Numbered from the stretch's first letter, positions 45,901 through 54,043 are shown. The stretch: 64,000 nt of DNA from Actimicrobium sp. CCC2.4 (GCF_034347385.1 NZ_CP133777.1:3596001-3660000), one strand, 5' to 3'. Notes: a model not told the origin generated them from the letters alone. Made by a program: numbers and translations.

Positions 45901-46403
45901 ACGTCGAGGAAGAGGCTCAGTTCGGTGCGGATCAGGTCGAACTGCAATTTGCCGCGACCGCTGCGCACCATGCCGACGGCATCGCCGCCCTGACGACGCA
46001 GCATGATCGCGTCCTGTGCGAACAGGTCCCAGTCGGCAAGCCGCTTGGTGATCATATCCAGACGGGTGACCTGGGTCGGATTGTCGCCGACCAGCACGGC
46101 CAGAGCGGCGATGTCGACCTTGATTCCCGGGCGGGCGGTGTCGTACGACGACAGAAAATTTTCATCGCCGGTGATCACGAAGCCGCGTATGCCGGACTCC
46201 ATGTCGACGGCCAGCTTACTGATTTCGTTGGTATTGCCGATGACCCGCTGCGAGTGGTCAACCGACTTGAGTTCAGATAGCAGATACAAGATCAGCGCGA
46301 CGAAAATCAGGGCGCTCAAGCCGCCGCCGGCCAGCGGCAAAGTGATGTTGCGCGCGAGGATGCGGCGAAAGCTGGTTTGATCCAAAGCAGAAGCGTCTGG
46401 CAT
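42930..46403 (-). CDS. Large hybrid histidine kinase (CHASE3-GAF-coiled coil-HisKA-HATPase-3x REC)
   Basis: A 1157-residue inner-membrane kinase. After a first membrane segment (about 20-42) comes a CHASE3 sensor (about 45-180, with ESGIRGFVITGDENFL), a second membrane segment (about 185-207), a GAF domain (about 255-400), a long coiled coil (about 400-485), HisKA with NMSHELRTPLN (about 493), HATPase to about 725, then three receiver domains near 764-880, 884-1000 and 1031-1150, each with an Asp in LDLGLPDG, IDLSLPDM and MDVMMPGMDG. An Ala/Pro linker precedes the first receiver. It leads the operon with cheR and a second kinase. Confidence 0.94.
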   Translation of the reverse strand: MPDASALDQTSFRRILARNITLPLAGGGLSALIFVALILYLLSELKSVDHSQRVIGNTNEISKLAVDMESGIRGFVITGDENFLSSYDTARPGIKVDIAALAVLVGDNPTQVTRLDMITKRLADWDLFAQDAIMLRRQGGDAVGMVRSGRGKLQFDLIRTELSLFLDVEQRLRRERMDSARDATINVVVLYLILILSITGLLAFLGRRDLMRLSAVYGSTLSEHQLHAALLERQAWQRSGQSRLASRNLGQMTMPQLGHSVLDFLAGTIDVTVGALYVRQIDGSLQRAANYGLSNDDAQLGRTVGPGEGLVGQAALGVRLLRLDAVPDNYLKVSSGLGRASPRHVLLLPLTHDGEVNGVLELGFLQAPAERSVELLELLAASIGSALQAAMYRARLQEVLAETQQLNEEMQAQQEELRASNDELEEQSRALEVAQVVLENQKAELEQSNHQLGMQAVVLDQKNSDLGIVQAELEERATELQRASNYKSEFLANMSHELRTPLNSSLILARLLADNRSGNLNDEQIRFAETIYSAGNDLLDLINDILDISKVEAGKLELAPDVIPLEQLMASLRMTFEPMTRQKQLGFSAQLAADAPASFFADRQRVEQILKNLLSNAIKFTGEGQVALTVHQQADGRVGFAVSDSGIGIAADQQEVIFEAFRQADGTTSRRYGGTGLGLSISRDLAALLGGEITLASVAGEGSTFTLVLPAMATLAPVAEPVTVLRPPSAVAAARATPAPVPAPAPAAPPAAFSDDRQHLFSDGRTLLVIEDDADFARILFDLAHDMQYQCLVAHGATEGLEMAGTFLPDAVLLDLGLPDGSGMAVLQCLKADPATRHIPVHIISGSDRARTALQQGAAGYVTKPATRARLEQIFTQIEGQTTQTVKRVLLVEDDVRQRESMVHLIGDDDVEITAVASGEEAMALLHSVTYDCMIIDLSLPDMQGHELLQRMGTDLISAFPPVIVYTGRNLTREEETSLQKYSRSIIIKGARSPERLLDEVTLFLHKVESELSLERQGMLRAARSRDRVFEGRRVLLVDDDVRNIFSMTSALEHQGLEVVVGRNGFEAISQLELIADIDMVLMDVMMPGMDGLEATRRIRADARFRHLPIIAITAKAMKDDQEHCINAGASDYLAKPVDLDRLYSLLRVWLPNMERL

Positions 46404-46525
46404 GTTGATCCCGAAGTTAGGCTGCGAAGTCTAACGTACAAAAAGGTACGCATGAACAAACAAATCGATACTTTGCGTAGTAAATGTTACCGCCAGGAAG
46501 TTGCCTGAAGCGATACGGAAAAGGT

Positions 46526-47461
46526 CTACAGGGGATCGTTGCAACCCGTCCCGAAATGCAGCGCGAAGCGGCTGTCGAAATGGCGCGGCAAACCCGATAA
46601 CGGGTCGGTGAACTCCAGCGACTTCGCCAACAATTGCAGCGGCTTGCTGTAATCGGGTGGCATGCCGGATGCCGCTTCGGGCAGGAGATGCGGGTAGATC
46701 CGGTCATGCAGGATGGGAATGCCAAGCGCCTCCATCTGCACCCGTAACTGGTGGCGCTGCCCCGTCGACGGATGCAGCGCATAGCGGGCCAGCTTGCCCT
46801 GCACTTCGAGTAATTCGATGCGTGTTTCGGCATTCGGTTCGCCATCGACTTCACGCATTTTCATGAAGTGCTCCGCATCGATCAGGCGGCTGCGCACCTG
46901 CATCGGGAATTGCAGCGCGGGCAGCCAGGGCGCGATTGCTTCGTAGTGCTTGGTCACGGCGCGGTCACGAAACAGACCCTGATACACGGCGCGGGTGGCG
47001 GGCTGTATCGTGAACAGAACCAGGCCGGCGGTTTCGCGGTCGATCCGGTGCATCGGTGCCAGCGTCTCGATGCCGAGCTTGCGCTTGAGGCGCACCAGCA
47101 GCGTCTGTTGCAAATAGCGGCCGGCCGGTGTGACAGGCAGGAAGTGCGGCTTGTCGACGACCAGTAGCGTGTCATCCCTGAACAGTACGACTTCATCGAA
47201 CGGGATCGGGGCTTCGGCCGGCAGGCTGCGGAAATAAAACACCTTGGTATGGGCGCGATACAGCGACTGCGCATCGAGCGCCACGCCGGCCGTATCGAGT
47301 ACGTCGCCTTGCGCCATGCGCGCCTGCCAGGCATCGCGCCCGATCGCCGGGAACTGATACACCAGAAAGTCGAGCAGCAATGGCCAGGGACCGGGCGGCA
47401 AGGCAACCGCACTGGCACCGACGCCGTCCCGCACCGGCAGGCTGATCGCCGTGCGTGTCAC
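46526..47461 (-). CDS. RluA-family pseudouridine synthase
   Basis: A 311-residue protein with the catalytic segment MHRIDRETAGLVLFT (about residues 139-153, catalytic Asp in H-R-I-D-R) and GQRHQLRVQMEALGIPILHDRIYP (about 233-256). It isomerises uridine in rRNA or tRNA; the target is not decided by sequence. I chose GTG at 47459-47461, whose GTGA overlaps the stop of the upstream trhO gene; an ATG at 47503 would extend it by 14 residues into trhO. Family homologues begin at about the SLPVRDGVG segment. Confidence 0.9.
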   Translation of the reverse strand: MTRTAISLPVRDGVGASAVALPPGPWPLLLDFLVYQFPAIGRDAWQARMAQGDVLDTAGVALDAQSLYRAHTKVFYFRSLPAEAPIPFDEVVLFRDDTLLVVDKPHFLPVTPAGRYLQQTLLVRLKRKLGIETLAPMHRIDRETAGLVLFTIQPATRAVYQGLFRDRAVTKHYEAIAPWLPALQFPMQVRSRLIDAEHFMKMREVDGEPNAETRIELLEVQGKLARYALHPSTGQRHQLRVQMEALGIPILHDRIYPHLLPEAASGMPPDYSKPLQLLAKSLEFTDPLSGLPRHFDSRFALHFGTGCNDPL

Positions 47462-48303
47462 GAGCCGGACTGCGCGAGCCGGCGCGCGCGCTGCAAGCGC
47501 CACTCGCCATCGGGCTCGCCGTCGTAGACATCCTCGAGCGTGGTGGTGGTTTCATTGAGGTGCGTGTCGAGCGCAATGCGGTTGTCGAAGACGAAGCACT
47601 CGCCTTGCCAGTCTTTGCCGGCGTCCGGCATGGTCTGGAAATAATTCAGGATGCCGCCGTCGAGCTGGTAAATCGCTATGCCCATATCCTGCATCCAGGC
47701 GCTGGTTTTTTCGCAGCGGATGCCGCCGGTACAGTACATCGCCACGCGCTTGCCGGCAGCTTGCCAGGCCGGAGCATTGGCTTTGATGTACTCCGGAAAA
47801 TCCCGGAAATTGGCAACCAGCGGATCGACCGCGTTGTTGAATTTGCCGAGGCGGTATTCAAAGCTGTTGCGGTTGTCGATCACCACCACATCATCGGCGG
47901 CGATCAGTTCGCGCCACTGTTGCGGGCTGACGCTGATGCCGGTCGGGCGCACCGCATCGATGCCGGGCACGCCCATGAAGACAATCTCGCTCTTGCGATG
48001 GATTTTGAGCCGGCCGAACGGCGGCGTGACACAGCCGCTGCGCTTGAAGACGATGCCCGTGAACCGCGGGTCGGCCGCCAGTGCCCCCTCGAATGCATCG
48101 AGGTCTGCAGCGGTTCCGGCCAGCACGCCATTGATGCCTTCTTCGGCCACCAGGATGCTGCCGAGCAGCGCGCTGGTCAGTTCGCGCAAGTGCAGGACAA
48201 CGGCATCGGGATCGGGGAGTACGACAAATTTGTAGAAGGCGCTGTGCTGGAGTGGCTGCGCGGAACCGGAAGAAGCAGGGGAGTCGGGAGTAGAGGAAGT
48301 CAT
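47458..48303 (-). CDS. trhO: tRNA uridine-34 hydroxylase (rhodanese family, YceA/TrhO-like)
   Basis: A 281-residue protein with an N-terminal acylphosphatase-like domain (LRELTSALLGSILVAEEGINGVLAGT) and a rhodanese domain containing VVVIDNRNSFEYRLGKF and the active-site loop MYCTGGIRCEKTSAWM (about residues 182-197, with the reactive Cys). The family uses oxygen to make 5-hydroxyuridine at tRNA position 34. A C-terminal extension carries GECFVFDNRIALD. Start ATG at 48301-48303. It is coupled to the downstream pseudouridine synthase, giving a two-gene RNA-modification unit. Confidence 0.93.
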   Translation of the reverse strand: MTSSTPDSPASSGSAQPLQHSAFYKFVVLPDPDAVVLHLRELTSALLGSILVAEEGINGVLAGTAADLDAFEGALAADPRFTGIVFKRSGCVTPPFGRLKIHRKSEIVFMGVPGIDAVRPTGISVSPQQWRELIAADDVVVIDNRNSFEYRLGKFNNAVDPLVANFRDFPEYIKANAPAWQAAGKRVAMYCTGGIRCEKTSAWMQDMGIAIYQLDGGILNYFQTMPDAGKDWQGECFVFDNRIALDTHLNETTTTLEDVYDGEPDGEWRLQRARRLAQSGS

Positions 48304-48421
48304 ATCCGGATTGTCGCAGATTGCGACTATGGTCGACCATCGGCAATGTCACCGGCACGTGCCCCGTCCAGACAATCGGTTGAAGGTCGATTCGATCGGT
48401 GCCGATTTTCAAGCCGCGACA

Positions 48422-49186
48422 TCATGCTGCAATACCGGCCTGCGCCAATGCCACAGCGAGCGAACCGGCCGGTAGATTTTTTTCGCGTAACGGGATGCAA
48501 ACCAGCCTGCCGGGTGATGCCACGGTCCATGGTTGCGGCACCTCCCCGCACAGCACGATGCGCGGCGGCAGCGGCCAGCCTGACCGATCTGACGCAGTGC
48601 GCACGGGCCGGTCCAACCGGTCCGGCATACGCATGTCGTCCTCGGTCAGCGACTGCTGCATCAGCGCGATCATTTTCCCGTTGGCACGGCTGATCAGCAT
48701 CAACCGGCCATCATGTACGGTCCCGAACCAGTCGTCGCGGTCGAGCTCGCCCTGCCAGCGCGTCCATGCCGCCAGGCAATGCGGCATCAGTTGCACACCC
48801 CGCAGCCGGTTCCGGGCAAGGATGTCCTGCAACGCACTGTGCACGTGTACGGGCAAGGCTGCGGACAGGCAGGGCTTGCGGGAGCGGGTGCGGGTGCCGG
48901 CGCTGGTCTGGAAAATCCAACCGGCCACCGGCGTCAGCGGTGGCGTCACGATGCCAAGCCGGAACCAGTCATCGGACAGCACCAGCGTGACCCGCTCGCC
49001 GGCGCAAGCGGCCTGGTCCAGCGCCGCTTGCAGCTGGGCTGCCAGAAATAACTCCGGACTGGTTCCGCCCTGCCAGGACCGTTCGACCGGCACGCCGGTG
49101 TGATGGCCGAAGCGGTCACGCCGCACCAGCGCAAGACCGGACTGCGAACACCCGATATGCCAGCGCGGCCCGAACAGGTCAAGCAC
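48422..49186 (-). CDS. Uncharacterised protein downstream of lapD
   Basis: A 254-residue soluble-looking protein I do not recognise with confidence. Segments ERVTLVLSDDWFRLGIVTPP and LSAALPVHVHSALQDILA, then MPHCLAAWTRWQGELDRDDWFGTVHDGRLMLIS, recall the N-terminal halves of PilM/MshI-like actin-fold proteins, but no ATP-binding motif is evident. Start is GTG at 49184-49186, 12 bp after the lapD stop, so it is probably co-transcribed with lapG-lapD. It has no signal peptide. A role linked to surface structure assembly is only a guess from position. Confidence 0.6.
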   Translation of the reverse strand: MLDLFGPRWHIGCSQSGLALVRRDRFGHHTGVPVERSWQGGTSPELFLAAQLQAALDQAACAGERVTLVLSDDWFRLGIVTPPLTPVAGWIFQTSAGTRTRSRKPCLSAALPVHVHSALQDILARNRLRGVQLMPHCLAAWTRWQGELDRDDWFGTVHDGRLMLISRANGKMIALMQQSLTEDDMRMPDRLDRPVRTASDRSGWPLPPRIVLCGEVPQPWTVASPGRLVCIPLREKNLPAGSLAVALAQAGIAA

Positions 49187-49198
49187 GTGACAGCACGA

Positions 49199-51154
49199 TC
49201 ACATCCCGGCTGGCATGCCAATGCCGTAACCTTGTACGCCATCGACTTTCAGGGTGGCTAGCATCGCACGCTCGGCGTCTGTCTCGACCGCCTCGGCAAT
49301 CACCTGCACATCCAGGCCGTGGGCAATCTTGCAGATGGCTTCGACCAGGAACTGGTTGTCGCGCTGCGTATCAATGGCGCGGATGAAGCTGCCATCGATC
49401 TTCAGGTAATCGAGTTTGAGCGTAGCCAGATAGCCGAACGAGGCAAAGCCGCGGCCGAAATGGTCCATGCCGAACTGTCCGCCATGCCGGTGCACGAGAT
49501 TGACCAGCGTGCGCAAGGCCTCGATATGATCGAGTGCGCCGTATTCCGGCACTTCGAAAGCAATCCGCTTTGCCGCCACCGGATCGGCTCGCAGTGCGGC
49601 ATCGAGCCACGTAATGAAACCGGGATCCTGCAGCGTCGCCGGGAACAGGTTGACGGCGACGATGCTCTCGCCATAGCGGCGCTGCTGCAGCCGCGTCAGT
49701 ACCTCGGCCACCACCAGCCGGTCGATCTGCCGGATCAGCCCGAGCCGCTTGGCCATCGGCACGAACACCACTGCCGGGATCAGCTGACCATCCTCGCCGG
49801 TGACCCGTAGCAGCGTCTCGTAATGCAGCACGGTGCGCTCACCGCTATTGCGCAAGACCGGTTGCAAATGCAGCACGATGTTCTTGCGCTCGATCACGTC
49901 GCGCAGGAATTCGCTCCAGCGCGTGGCCGTCAAGGCAACCACGGCAGCGCCGCGACTGACATGGACATGAATGGTGTTCGGGCCCTTGGTCTGCGCAGCA
50001 CGCAGGGCCGTATCGGCTTCGGACAGAAACTCACTGACGCTCTGATGCCGGTACATCGCCAGACCGATGTGACCGACATCGTCGCTATCGGCCAGGCCGC
50101 GCTGATGCAACTGCGGCAGCGCGGCCGCCAGCCGTTCGCCCAGCGCGATGGCTTCGTGTTCGCTCACGTTCGATAGCACCAGCGCAAAAGTGGCACCGGC
50201 CAGATGTGCCACGAAACAGTCGGGACCGGCATCGGTTTGCACGACCTCGTCAATGACATGGACGGCACCGCGCAGCAATTCGTCGCCGGCGGTGTAGCCG
50301 CGCCGTTCGTTGAGTGCCTTGAACTCCTTGAGCTCGAACAGCAACAGCGCGCCGGTATGGAATTCCTCGTCCGATGCCAGTAACTGCTGCAGCTGCAAAT
50401 CAAAATAGCGCCGGTTCGCCAACCCGGTCAGCGCATGCCGATAGCTATCGGTGCGCAAGCGCTCCATCGCGTCGGCCTGGTCGTCAAACATCGCCTTGAT
50501 CTTGCGGGTCATGCGGTTCATCGCGACGACGACACTGCGCAATTCGAGCGTCCACGGCAGCTTGTCCTGGACCGGATATTCGCGGTCGCAGATTGCACGG
50601 GCTTGCGCTTCGACCAGATGCAGCGGTCGCAATATCAGGCGCAAGGCGAGCATGGCCAGCAGCGAGGTGATCACCAGTACAGCAAAGAACCACCAGAACG
50701 ACTTGACGCTGCTGGTCCACAGCGTGGCATAGGCGGACGCCGGATTGGCGGCCACGGTGATGGTACCGGCCTGCTGCCAGCCGGCCATGATCAGGGCCTG
50801 GCCGCGCGGCGTCTCGATCGGCAATGCGCGGACAAACCAGGCCGGCACATCCGGTATCCGCGCCGGTGCCAGGCGCTGCACCAGCGGCTTGCCATCGAGT
50901 CCGGCCACCGTCACTTCCTGGTAGTAGCCGCTGTCAAAAATCAGGCTGACCTTGCTATCGACCAGGATCATGTCGCGCTCGGCGAAGTCCTGCGACAGGC
51001 TCAGACCGAGCGAGGTCGCCGTGTCCTGCGAAATCGTCTTGAGCTGGTTGTCGAGGTAGGTGCGCGCATCCGATACGCTGATGGCGACGGTGCCGGCAAA
51101 CAGCAGCAGGAACAGCGCGATGATCACGGCGGTAAGTTGTCGCAGGAGAGTCAT
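49199..51154 (-). CDS. lapD: LapD-like c-di-GMP receptor (periplasmic output domain, HAMP, degenerate GGDEF and EAL)
   Basis: A 651-residue inner-membrane protein. A first membrane helix (about 4-26) and a second (about 150-175) flank the periplasmic LapD output domain. A HAMP domain (about 175-230, RLILRPLHLVEAQA) leads to a GGDEF domain whose motif reads LAGATF instead of GGDEF, and an EAL domain reading YETLLR, with MDHFGRGF in place of DDFGTG. Both are therefore expected to lack enzyme activity while the EAL can bind c-di-GMP. GAGG precedes the ATG. It lies 31 bp after lapG and should sequester LapG when c-di-GMP is high. Confidence 0.93.
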   Translation of the reverse strand: MTLLRQLTAVIIALFLLLFAGTVAISVSDARTYLDNQLKTISQDTATSLGLSLSQDFAERDMILVDSKVSLIFDSGYYQEVTVAGLDGKPLVQRLAPARIPDVPAWFVRALPIETPRGQALIMAGWQQAGTITVAANPASAYATLWTSSVKSFWWFFAVLVITSLLAMLALRLILRPLHLVEAQARAICDREYPVQDKLPWTLELRSVVVAMNRMTRKIKAMFDDQADAMERLRTDSYRHALTGLANRRYFDLQLQQLLASDEEFHTGALLLFELKEFKALNERRGYTAGDELLRGAVHVIDEVVQTDAGPDCFVAHLAGATFALVLSNVSEHEAIALGERLAAALPQLHQRGLADSDDVGHIGLAMYRHQSVSEFLSEADTALRAAQTKGPNTIHVHVSRGAAVVALTATRWSEFLRDVIERKNIVLHLQPVLRNSGERTVLHYETLLRVTGEDGQLIPAVVFVPMAKRLGLIRQIDRLVVAEVLTRLQQRRYGESIVAVNLFPATLQDPGFITWLDAALRADPVAAKRIAFEVPEYGALDHIEALRTLVNLVHRHGGQFGMDHFGRGFASFGYLATLKLDYLKIDGSFIRAIDTQRDNQFLVEAICKIAHGLDVQVIAEAVETDAERAMLATLKVDGVQGYGIGMPAGM

Positions 51155-51185
51155 GATTTCCTCGGGAGGTTGTTCAGGCGATGCA

Positions 51186-51893
51186 TCAGTCGAATTCCTT
51201 GCCCATGCGCGCAATGAGTCCGCGCCACAGGCTGATATTGCCCGAGCCGCCCTTGACGGCCTTGCCGTCGCCGCGCGCCTTGGCCAGCCACAGGCCGTCA
51301 CCATTGAAGCTGTAGACCGGCGTCAGGTCGGGTCGCTGCGAGGCCGGCTTGATCTCGGGAATCAGGTTATCCAGCACCAGCGGCATGGCCCCCGGCGTGG
51401 CGTAATAGGTCAGCACCATGTGCGCCTGGCTGACCGGGTTGATGTCTCGTGCCTTGACATACGTGATGCGCAATTTGTCGATCGACACGCCGAGCGCCAC
51501 CAGCGAAAAATACTTGGCAATCGAAAAATCCTCGCAGTCGCCGCCATTGCTGGCCAACATTTCGGTCGGCGTCGCCCAGTAGTCTTCGCGGCCCCAGTGC
51601 TCGAGGTCCGAGACGAACGGTATCGTATTAAAAAAATCATTGACCAGCCTGAGTTTGTCGGCTTCGGGGAGCCCGTGCGCGCCACCGACCAGCTGCTGCC
51701 ACGCCACCAGTCGCTGGCGCGCACCCGCACCGTACTTGAGTTCGGCTCCGGCCAGCACGCGTGCCGGCAAGACGATGTCGGACTCGACCGAGCGCACGCC
51801 GGCGATGTCGCTGCACAGCAGCGCCAGCAGCAACAGGCAACGGCCGGCCAGCTGACCAATCCGTCCCGGATCAGGCATCGGCTTGGACGACAC
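51186..51893 (-). CDS. lapG: LapG-like periplasmic cysteine protease (transglutaminase-like, BTLCP)
   Basis: A 235-residue protein with a signal peptide (GRCLLLLALLCSDIAG) and the Cys-His-Asp triad of LapG: SNGGDCEDFSIAKYFSL (about residue 120), QAHMVLTYY (about 155) and LVLDNL (about 172). It should cut the adhesin LapA at its TAAG site and release cells from the surface. The start is GTG at 51891-51893; an ATG at 51876-51878 would remove five residues and leave the signal peptide whole. lapD follows after 31 bp. Confidence 0.93.
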   Translation of the reverse strand: MSSKPMPDPGRIGQLAGRCLLLLALLCSDIAGVRSVESDIVLPARVLAGAELKYGAGARQRLVAWQQLVGGAHGLPEADKLRLVNDFFNTIPFVSDLEHWGREDYWATPTEMLASNGGDCEDFSIAKYFSLVALGVSIDKLRITYVKARDINPVSQAHMVLTYYATPGAMPLVLDNLIPEIKPASQRPDLTPVYSFNGDGLWLAKARGDGKAVKGGSGNISLWRGLIARMGKEFD

Positions 51894-52001
51894 GCGAGCA
51901 TGAAAAAGCGGCAGCGCGCCGGCGCGACCGCGAAGCTGTTTCCGGCATTGTCATCACCATCGTGGATGCGCCGCGTGACTGCATGAAGCCTGCCCTGTCA
52001 T

Positions 52002-52036
52002 GAAAAATGCGCTGTCCCGGTCCGGGAACAGCGCAT
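52002..52036 (-). terminator. Intrinsic terminator after lapE
   Basis: A long stem (ATGCGCTGTCCCGG at 52007-52020 against CCGGGAACAGCGCAT at 52022-52036, one bulged base, one-base apex) is followed on the minus strand by TTTTTC. It starts 15 bases past the lapE stop. It should separate lapE transcription from lapG-lapD. Confidence 0.87.
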
Positions 52037-52051
52037 GCGGCCGGTCCGGAA

Positions 52052-53407
52052 CTAGTTCTTTGCGGTAATGTTCGACCCCGAGGTCGCCAGCATACTCTCA
52101 GGACGCGGCGCCACCCCTAATGCATTGAGCAATTGGCCCATGTCAGCCAGCACGCGGTACTTGGCAAAGACTTCCAGGTACTGTCCGTTGACGTAATTCG
52201 AGGCCGCCGTGAAGGTCTCGTTTTCCGAATCCAGCATGTCGAGCAGCGTGCGCTGGCCGATGCTGAATTGCTTGGTGTAGGCATCGCGGGTCAGTGCGCT
52301 GGACTCGGCATGCTGGCGCAGCGACGGCATCCGGATTTGCGCCGATGTCAGTGCATTCCACGACAGCCGCGTGCTCTGGTCGACCTGCCGGTACGTGCGG
52401 TTCATGATTTCACGCGCTTCGCCGGACAAGGCAACGGTTTCATTGAGGCGCGCCGTATCCGAGCCGCCGTTAAAAAGATTCCAGCGCAGTCGCAGCATGG
52501 CGAAGCGGGAGTCGTTGCGACCCGGTACGCCATCGATATTGCTGTTGACCGTAGCACCGAGTTGCAGGTCGAGGCGCGGCGACATGGGTGACTTGGCACC
52601 GGCGATCTGGGCATTGGCGGCATCGAAATCGGCTCGAGCCGACTTGAGCGTCGGATGGTTGTCGATGGCCGTCGTCAGTGCGGCTTCCAGCGAGGCCGGA
52701 ATCAGGCTGGCGGGTGGTCCGTCGACCTTGCCCAGATTCACAGGCGCACTGCCGACGACCCGCAGAAAGTTGATTTCGGCATCGCGCAGGTTGGCTTCGG
52801 ACGAGGTCAGGTTGGCCTTGGCCAGACCCTGCCGTGCACTGATCTGTTCGAGGTCAGCTTTGCGCCCGACGCCACTGTCGCTGCGGATCTTGATCTGGTC
52901 AAAGGTGCGCAAGTGGACGTCGGCATTGGCGGTCGTCAGCACGACCAGATCGCGGTTACGCAACACCTCAAGATACGCTTCGATGGCACGTAACGCGGTT
53001 TGCTCTGAGGTGCCGCTGAGCTTGCTGGCGGAAGACGCGACACGCGCCTGGTTGCGATCGACTTCGCTCTGGACCTGACCACCATCGAGCAGCATCTGGT
53101 TGAGCGTGAGCGAAGCTTCATTGCGGGTAAGCAGCGAGGTACCGCCGGCAAAGCGGGTGCTCACGTTATCGGCCCATTCGCGCCCCGTGCCGATACCGAG
53201 ATCGACCTTGGGCAGAAAGCCGCCGCGGGCGGCCTTGAGTGCTTCATCGGTCGACAGACGCCGATTGGCGTCCACCAAGACATCGGGATTGGTTTGCAGC
53301 GTCTGTTCGACGGCTGCCTTCAGCGACTGGCCGGATACCGGACCGGTAAAAAGAAAACCGGCAGCAATGACGGTCACGGAAAATGAGATGCGCGCGCGAG
53401 CAGTCAT
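52052..53407 (-). CDS. lapE: TolC-family outer-membrane channel (LapE/AggA-like)
   Basis: A 451-residue protein with a signal peptide (MTARARISFSVTVIAAGFLF) and the two-repeat TolC structure: LKAAVEQTLQTNPDVLVDANRRLSTDEALKAARGGFLPKVDLGIGTG, and later ARADFDAANAQIAGAKSPMSPRLDLQLGATVN. QFSIGQRTLLDMLDSENETFTA near the C-terminus is a family hallmark. It is the outer-membrane part of the type I secretion system whose inner parts, LapB and LapC, are encoded at 28.3-31.9 kb. The start ATG at 53405-53407 has AAGGG upstream. It has its own probable promoter and a strong terminator. Confidence 0.92.
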   Translation of the reverse strand: MTARARISFSVTVIAAGFLFTGPVSGQSLKAAVEQTLQTNPDVLVDANRRLSTDEALKAARGGFLPKVDLGIGTGREWADNVSTRFAGGTSLLTRNEASLTLNQMLLDGGQVQSEVDRNQARVASSASKLSGTSEQTALRAIEAYLEVLRNRDLVVLTTANADVHLRTFDQIKIRSDSGVGRKADLEQISARQGLAKANLTSSEANLRDAEINFLRVVGSAPVNLGKVDGPPASLIPASLEAALTTAIDNHPTLKSARADFDAANAQIAGAKSPMSPRLDLQLGATVNSNIDGVPGRNDSRFAMLRLRWNLFNGGSDTARLNETVALSGEAREIMNRTYRQVDQSTRLSWNALTSAQIRMPSLRQHAESSALTRDAYTKQFSIGQRTLLDMLDSENETFTAASNYVNGQYLEVFAKYRVLADMGQLLNALGVAPRPESMLATSGSNITAKN

Positions 53408-53444
53408 GGGAAACGCCCTTTCCAAGATAAAAAACACCAGGGGG

Positions 53445-53469
53445 GAATTGACAGACGAATTGTCAATTC
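53445..53469. promoter_or_regulatory. Inverted repeat at the lapE promoter (candidate operator)
   Basis: GAATTGACA (53445-53453) and TGTCAATTC (53461-53469) are perfect 9-bp arms with a 7-base spacer, about 38-62 bases upstream of the lapE ATG and directly downstream of the candidate promoter's -10. A regulator bound here could block initiation; alternatively it forms a 5' mRNA hairpin. Confidence 0.5.
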
Positions 53470-53476
53470 GGCACTG

Positions 53477-53505
53477 AATATAGCAGAAGTTATTTTCAAT
53501 GGAAA
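53477..53505 (-). promoter_or_regulatory. Candidate promoter of lapE
   Basis: On the minus strand TTTCCA (53505-53500) and TATATT (53482-53477) are 17 bases apart; the -10 carries an upstream TGC (extended -10). The surrounding 53410-53640 is AT-rich. Confidence 0.5.
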
Positions 53506-53680
53506 TGGCACAGACATATGCGTGACATATTTGAGTCTCGAATGAAACAGTCGGCGACTGGCGAAGGTTTCCATTCAGATTGGTAGTTTTCCATGAGCAT
53601 GAAAAAAATCCCATGTAACGTTTGCCATTGGAAATGCCGCACTGACGCACGCGGTCAACAGCTGCCACACACCGTGATGA

Positions 53681-54043
53681 TCAGCCCGCGGGGCCGTCCG
53701 GCACGATCAGCCCGAGCAGGCTATTGAGATCAGGACCACCCGCGAGAGTGCCGATGTCGAACAACTGGTGGTGATCCGCGCCTTCGAGCAGGACGCGCAC
53801 CAGCATGCTGCCGGGCGTGTGCTGGTGCTCGAACAGGACGAAGCCGCCGGCAACGGATAGCCCCGCGTTGCCGCCATCGAGCAGGTCGGCCAGTTGCAAG
53901 GTATCGGCATGGACTACCGGCACCGGTGCCACAAGGGGCGGTGACTCCGGTAACGGCATCGGCACGCCGGCATCGGCAAGCAGGTCCGCGTGCCGCAGCA
54001 CGCCATCCTGGCCGTCGGGATGGCTGACCGGATCAGACGCCAT
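53681..54043 (-). CDS. Small ORF overlapping the end of lapA, resembling the adhesin's C-terminal secretion region
   Basis: A 120-residue frame starting ATG GCG TCT at 54043, overlapping the lapA stop codon by 11 bp in another frame. After a Pro-rich stretch (VPMPLPESPPLVAPVP) it reads DTLQLADLLDGG, FVLFEHQH and LFDIGTLAGGPDLNSLLGLI. This pattern parallels the lapA C-terminus (DVLDIGDLLSGHG, FLQVTTTGG, LATLDNVGPGVTLNGLLAHD). It may be a separately translated second substrate, or the product of a duplication and frameshift. No clear ribosome-binding site is visible; translation would rely on coupling to lapA. Confidence 0.55.
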   Translation of the reverse strand: MASDPVSHPDGQDGVLRHADLLADAGVPMPLPESPPLVAPVPVVHADTLQLADLLDGGNAGLSVAGGFVLFEHQHTPGSMLVRVLLEGADHHQLFDIGTLAGGPDLNSLLGLIVPDGPAG

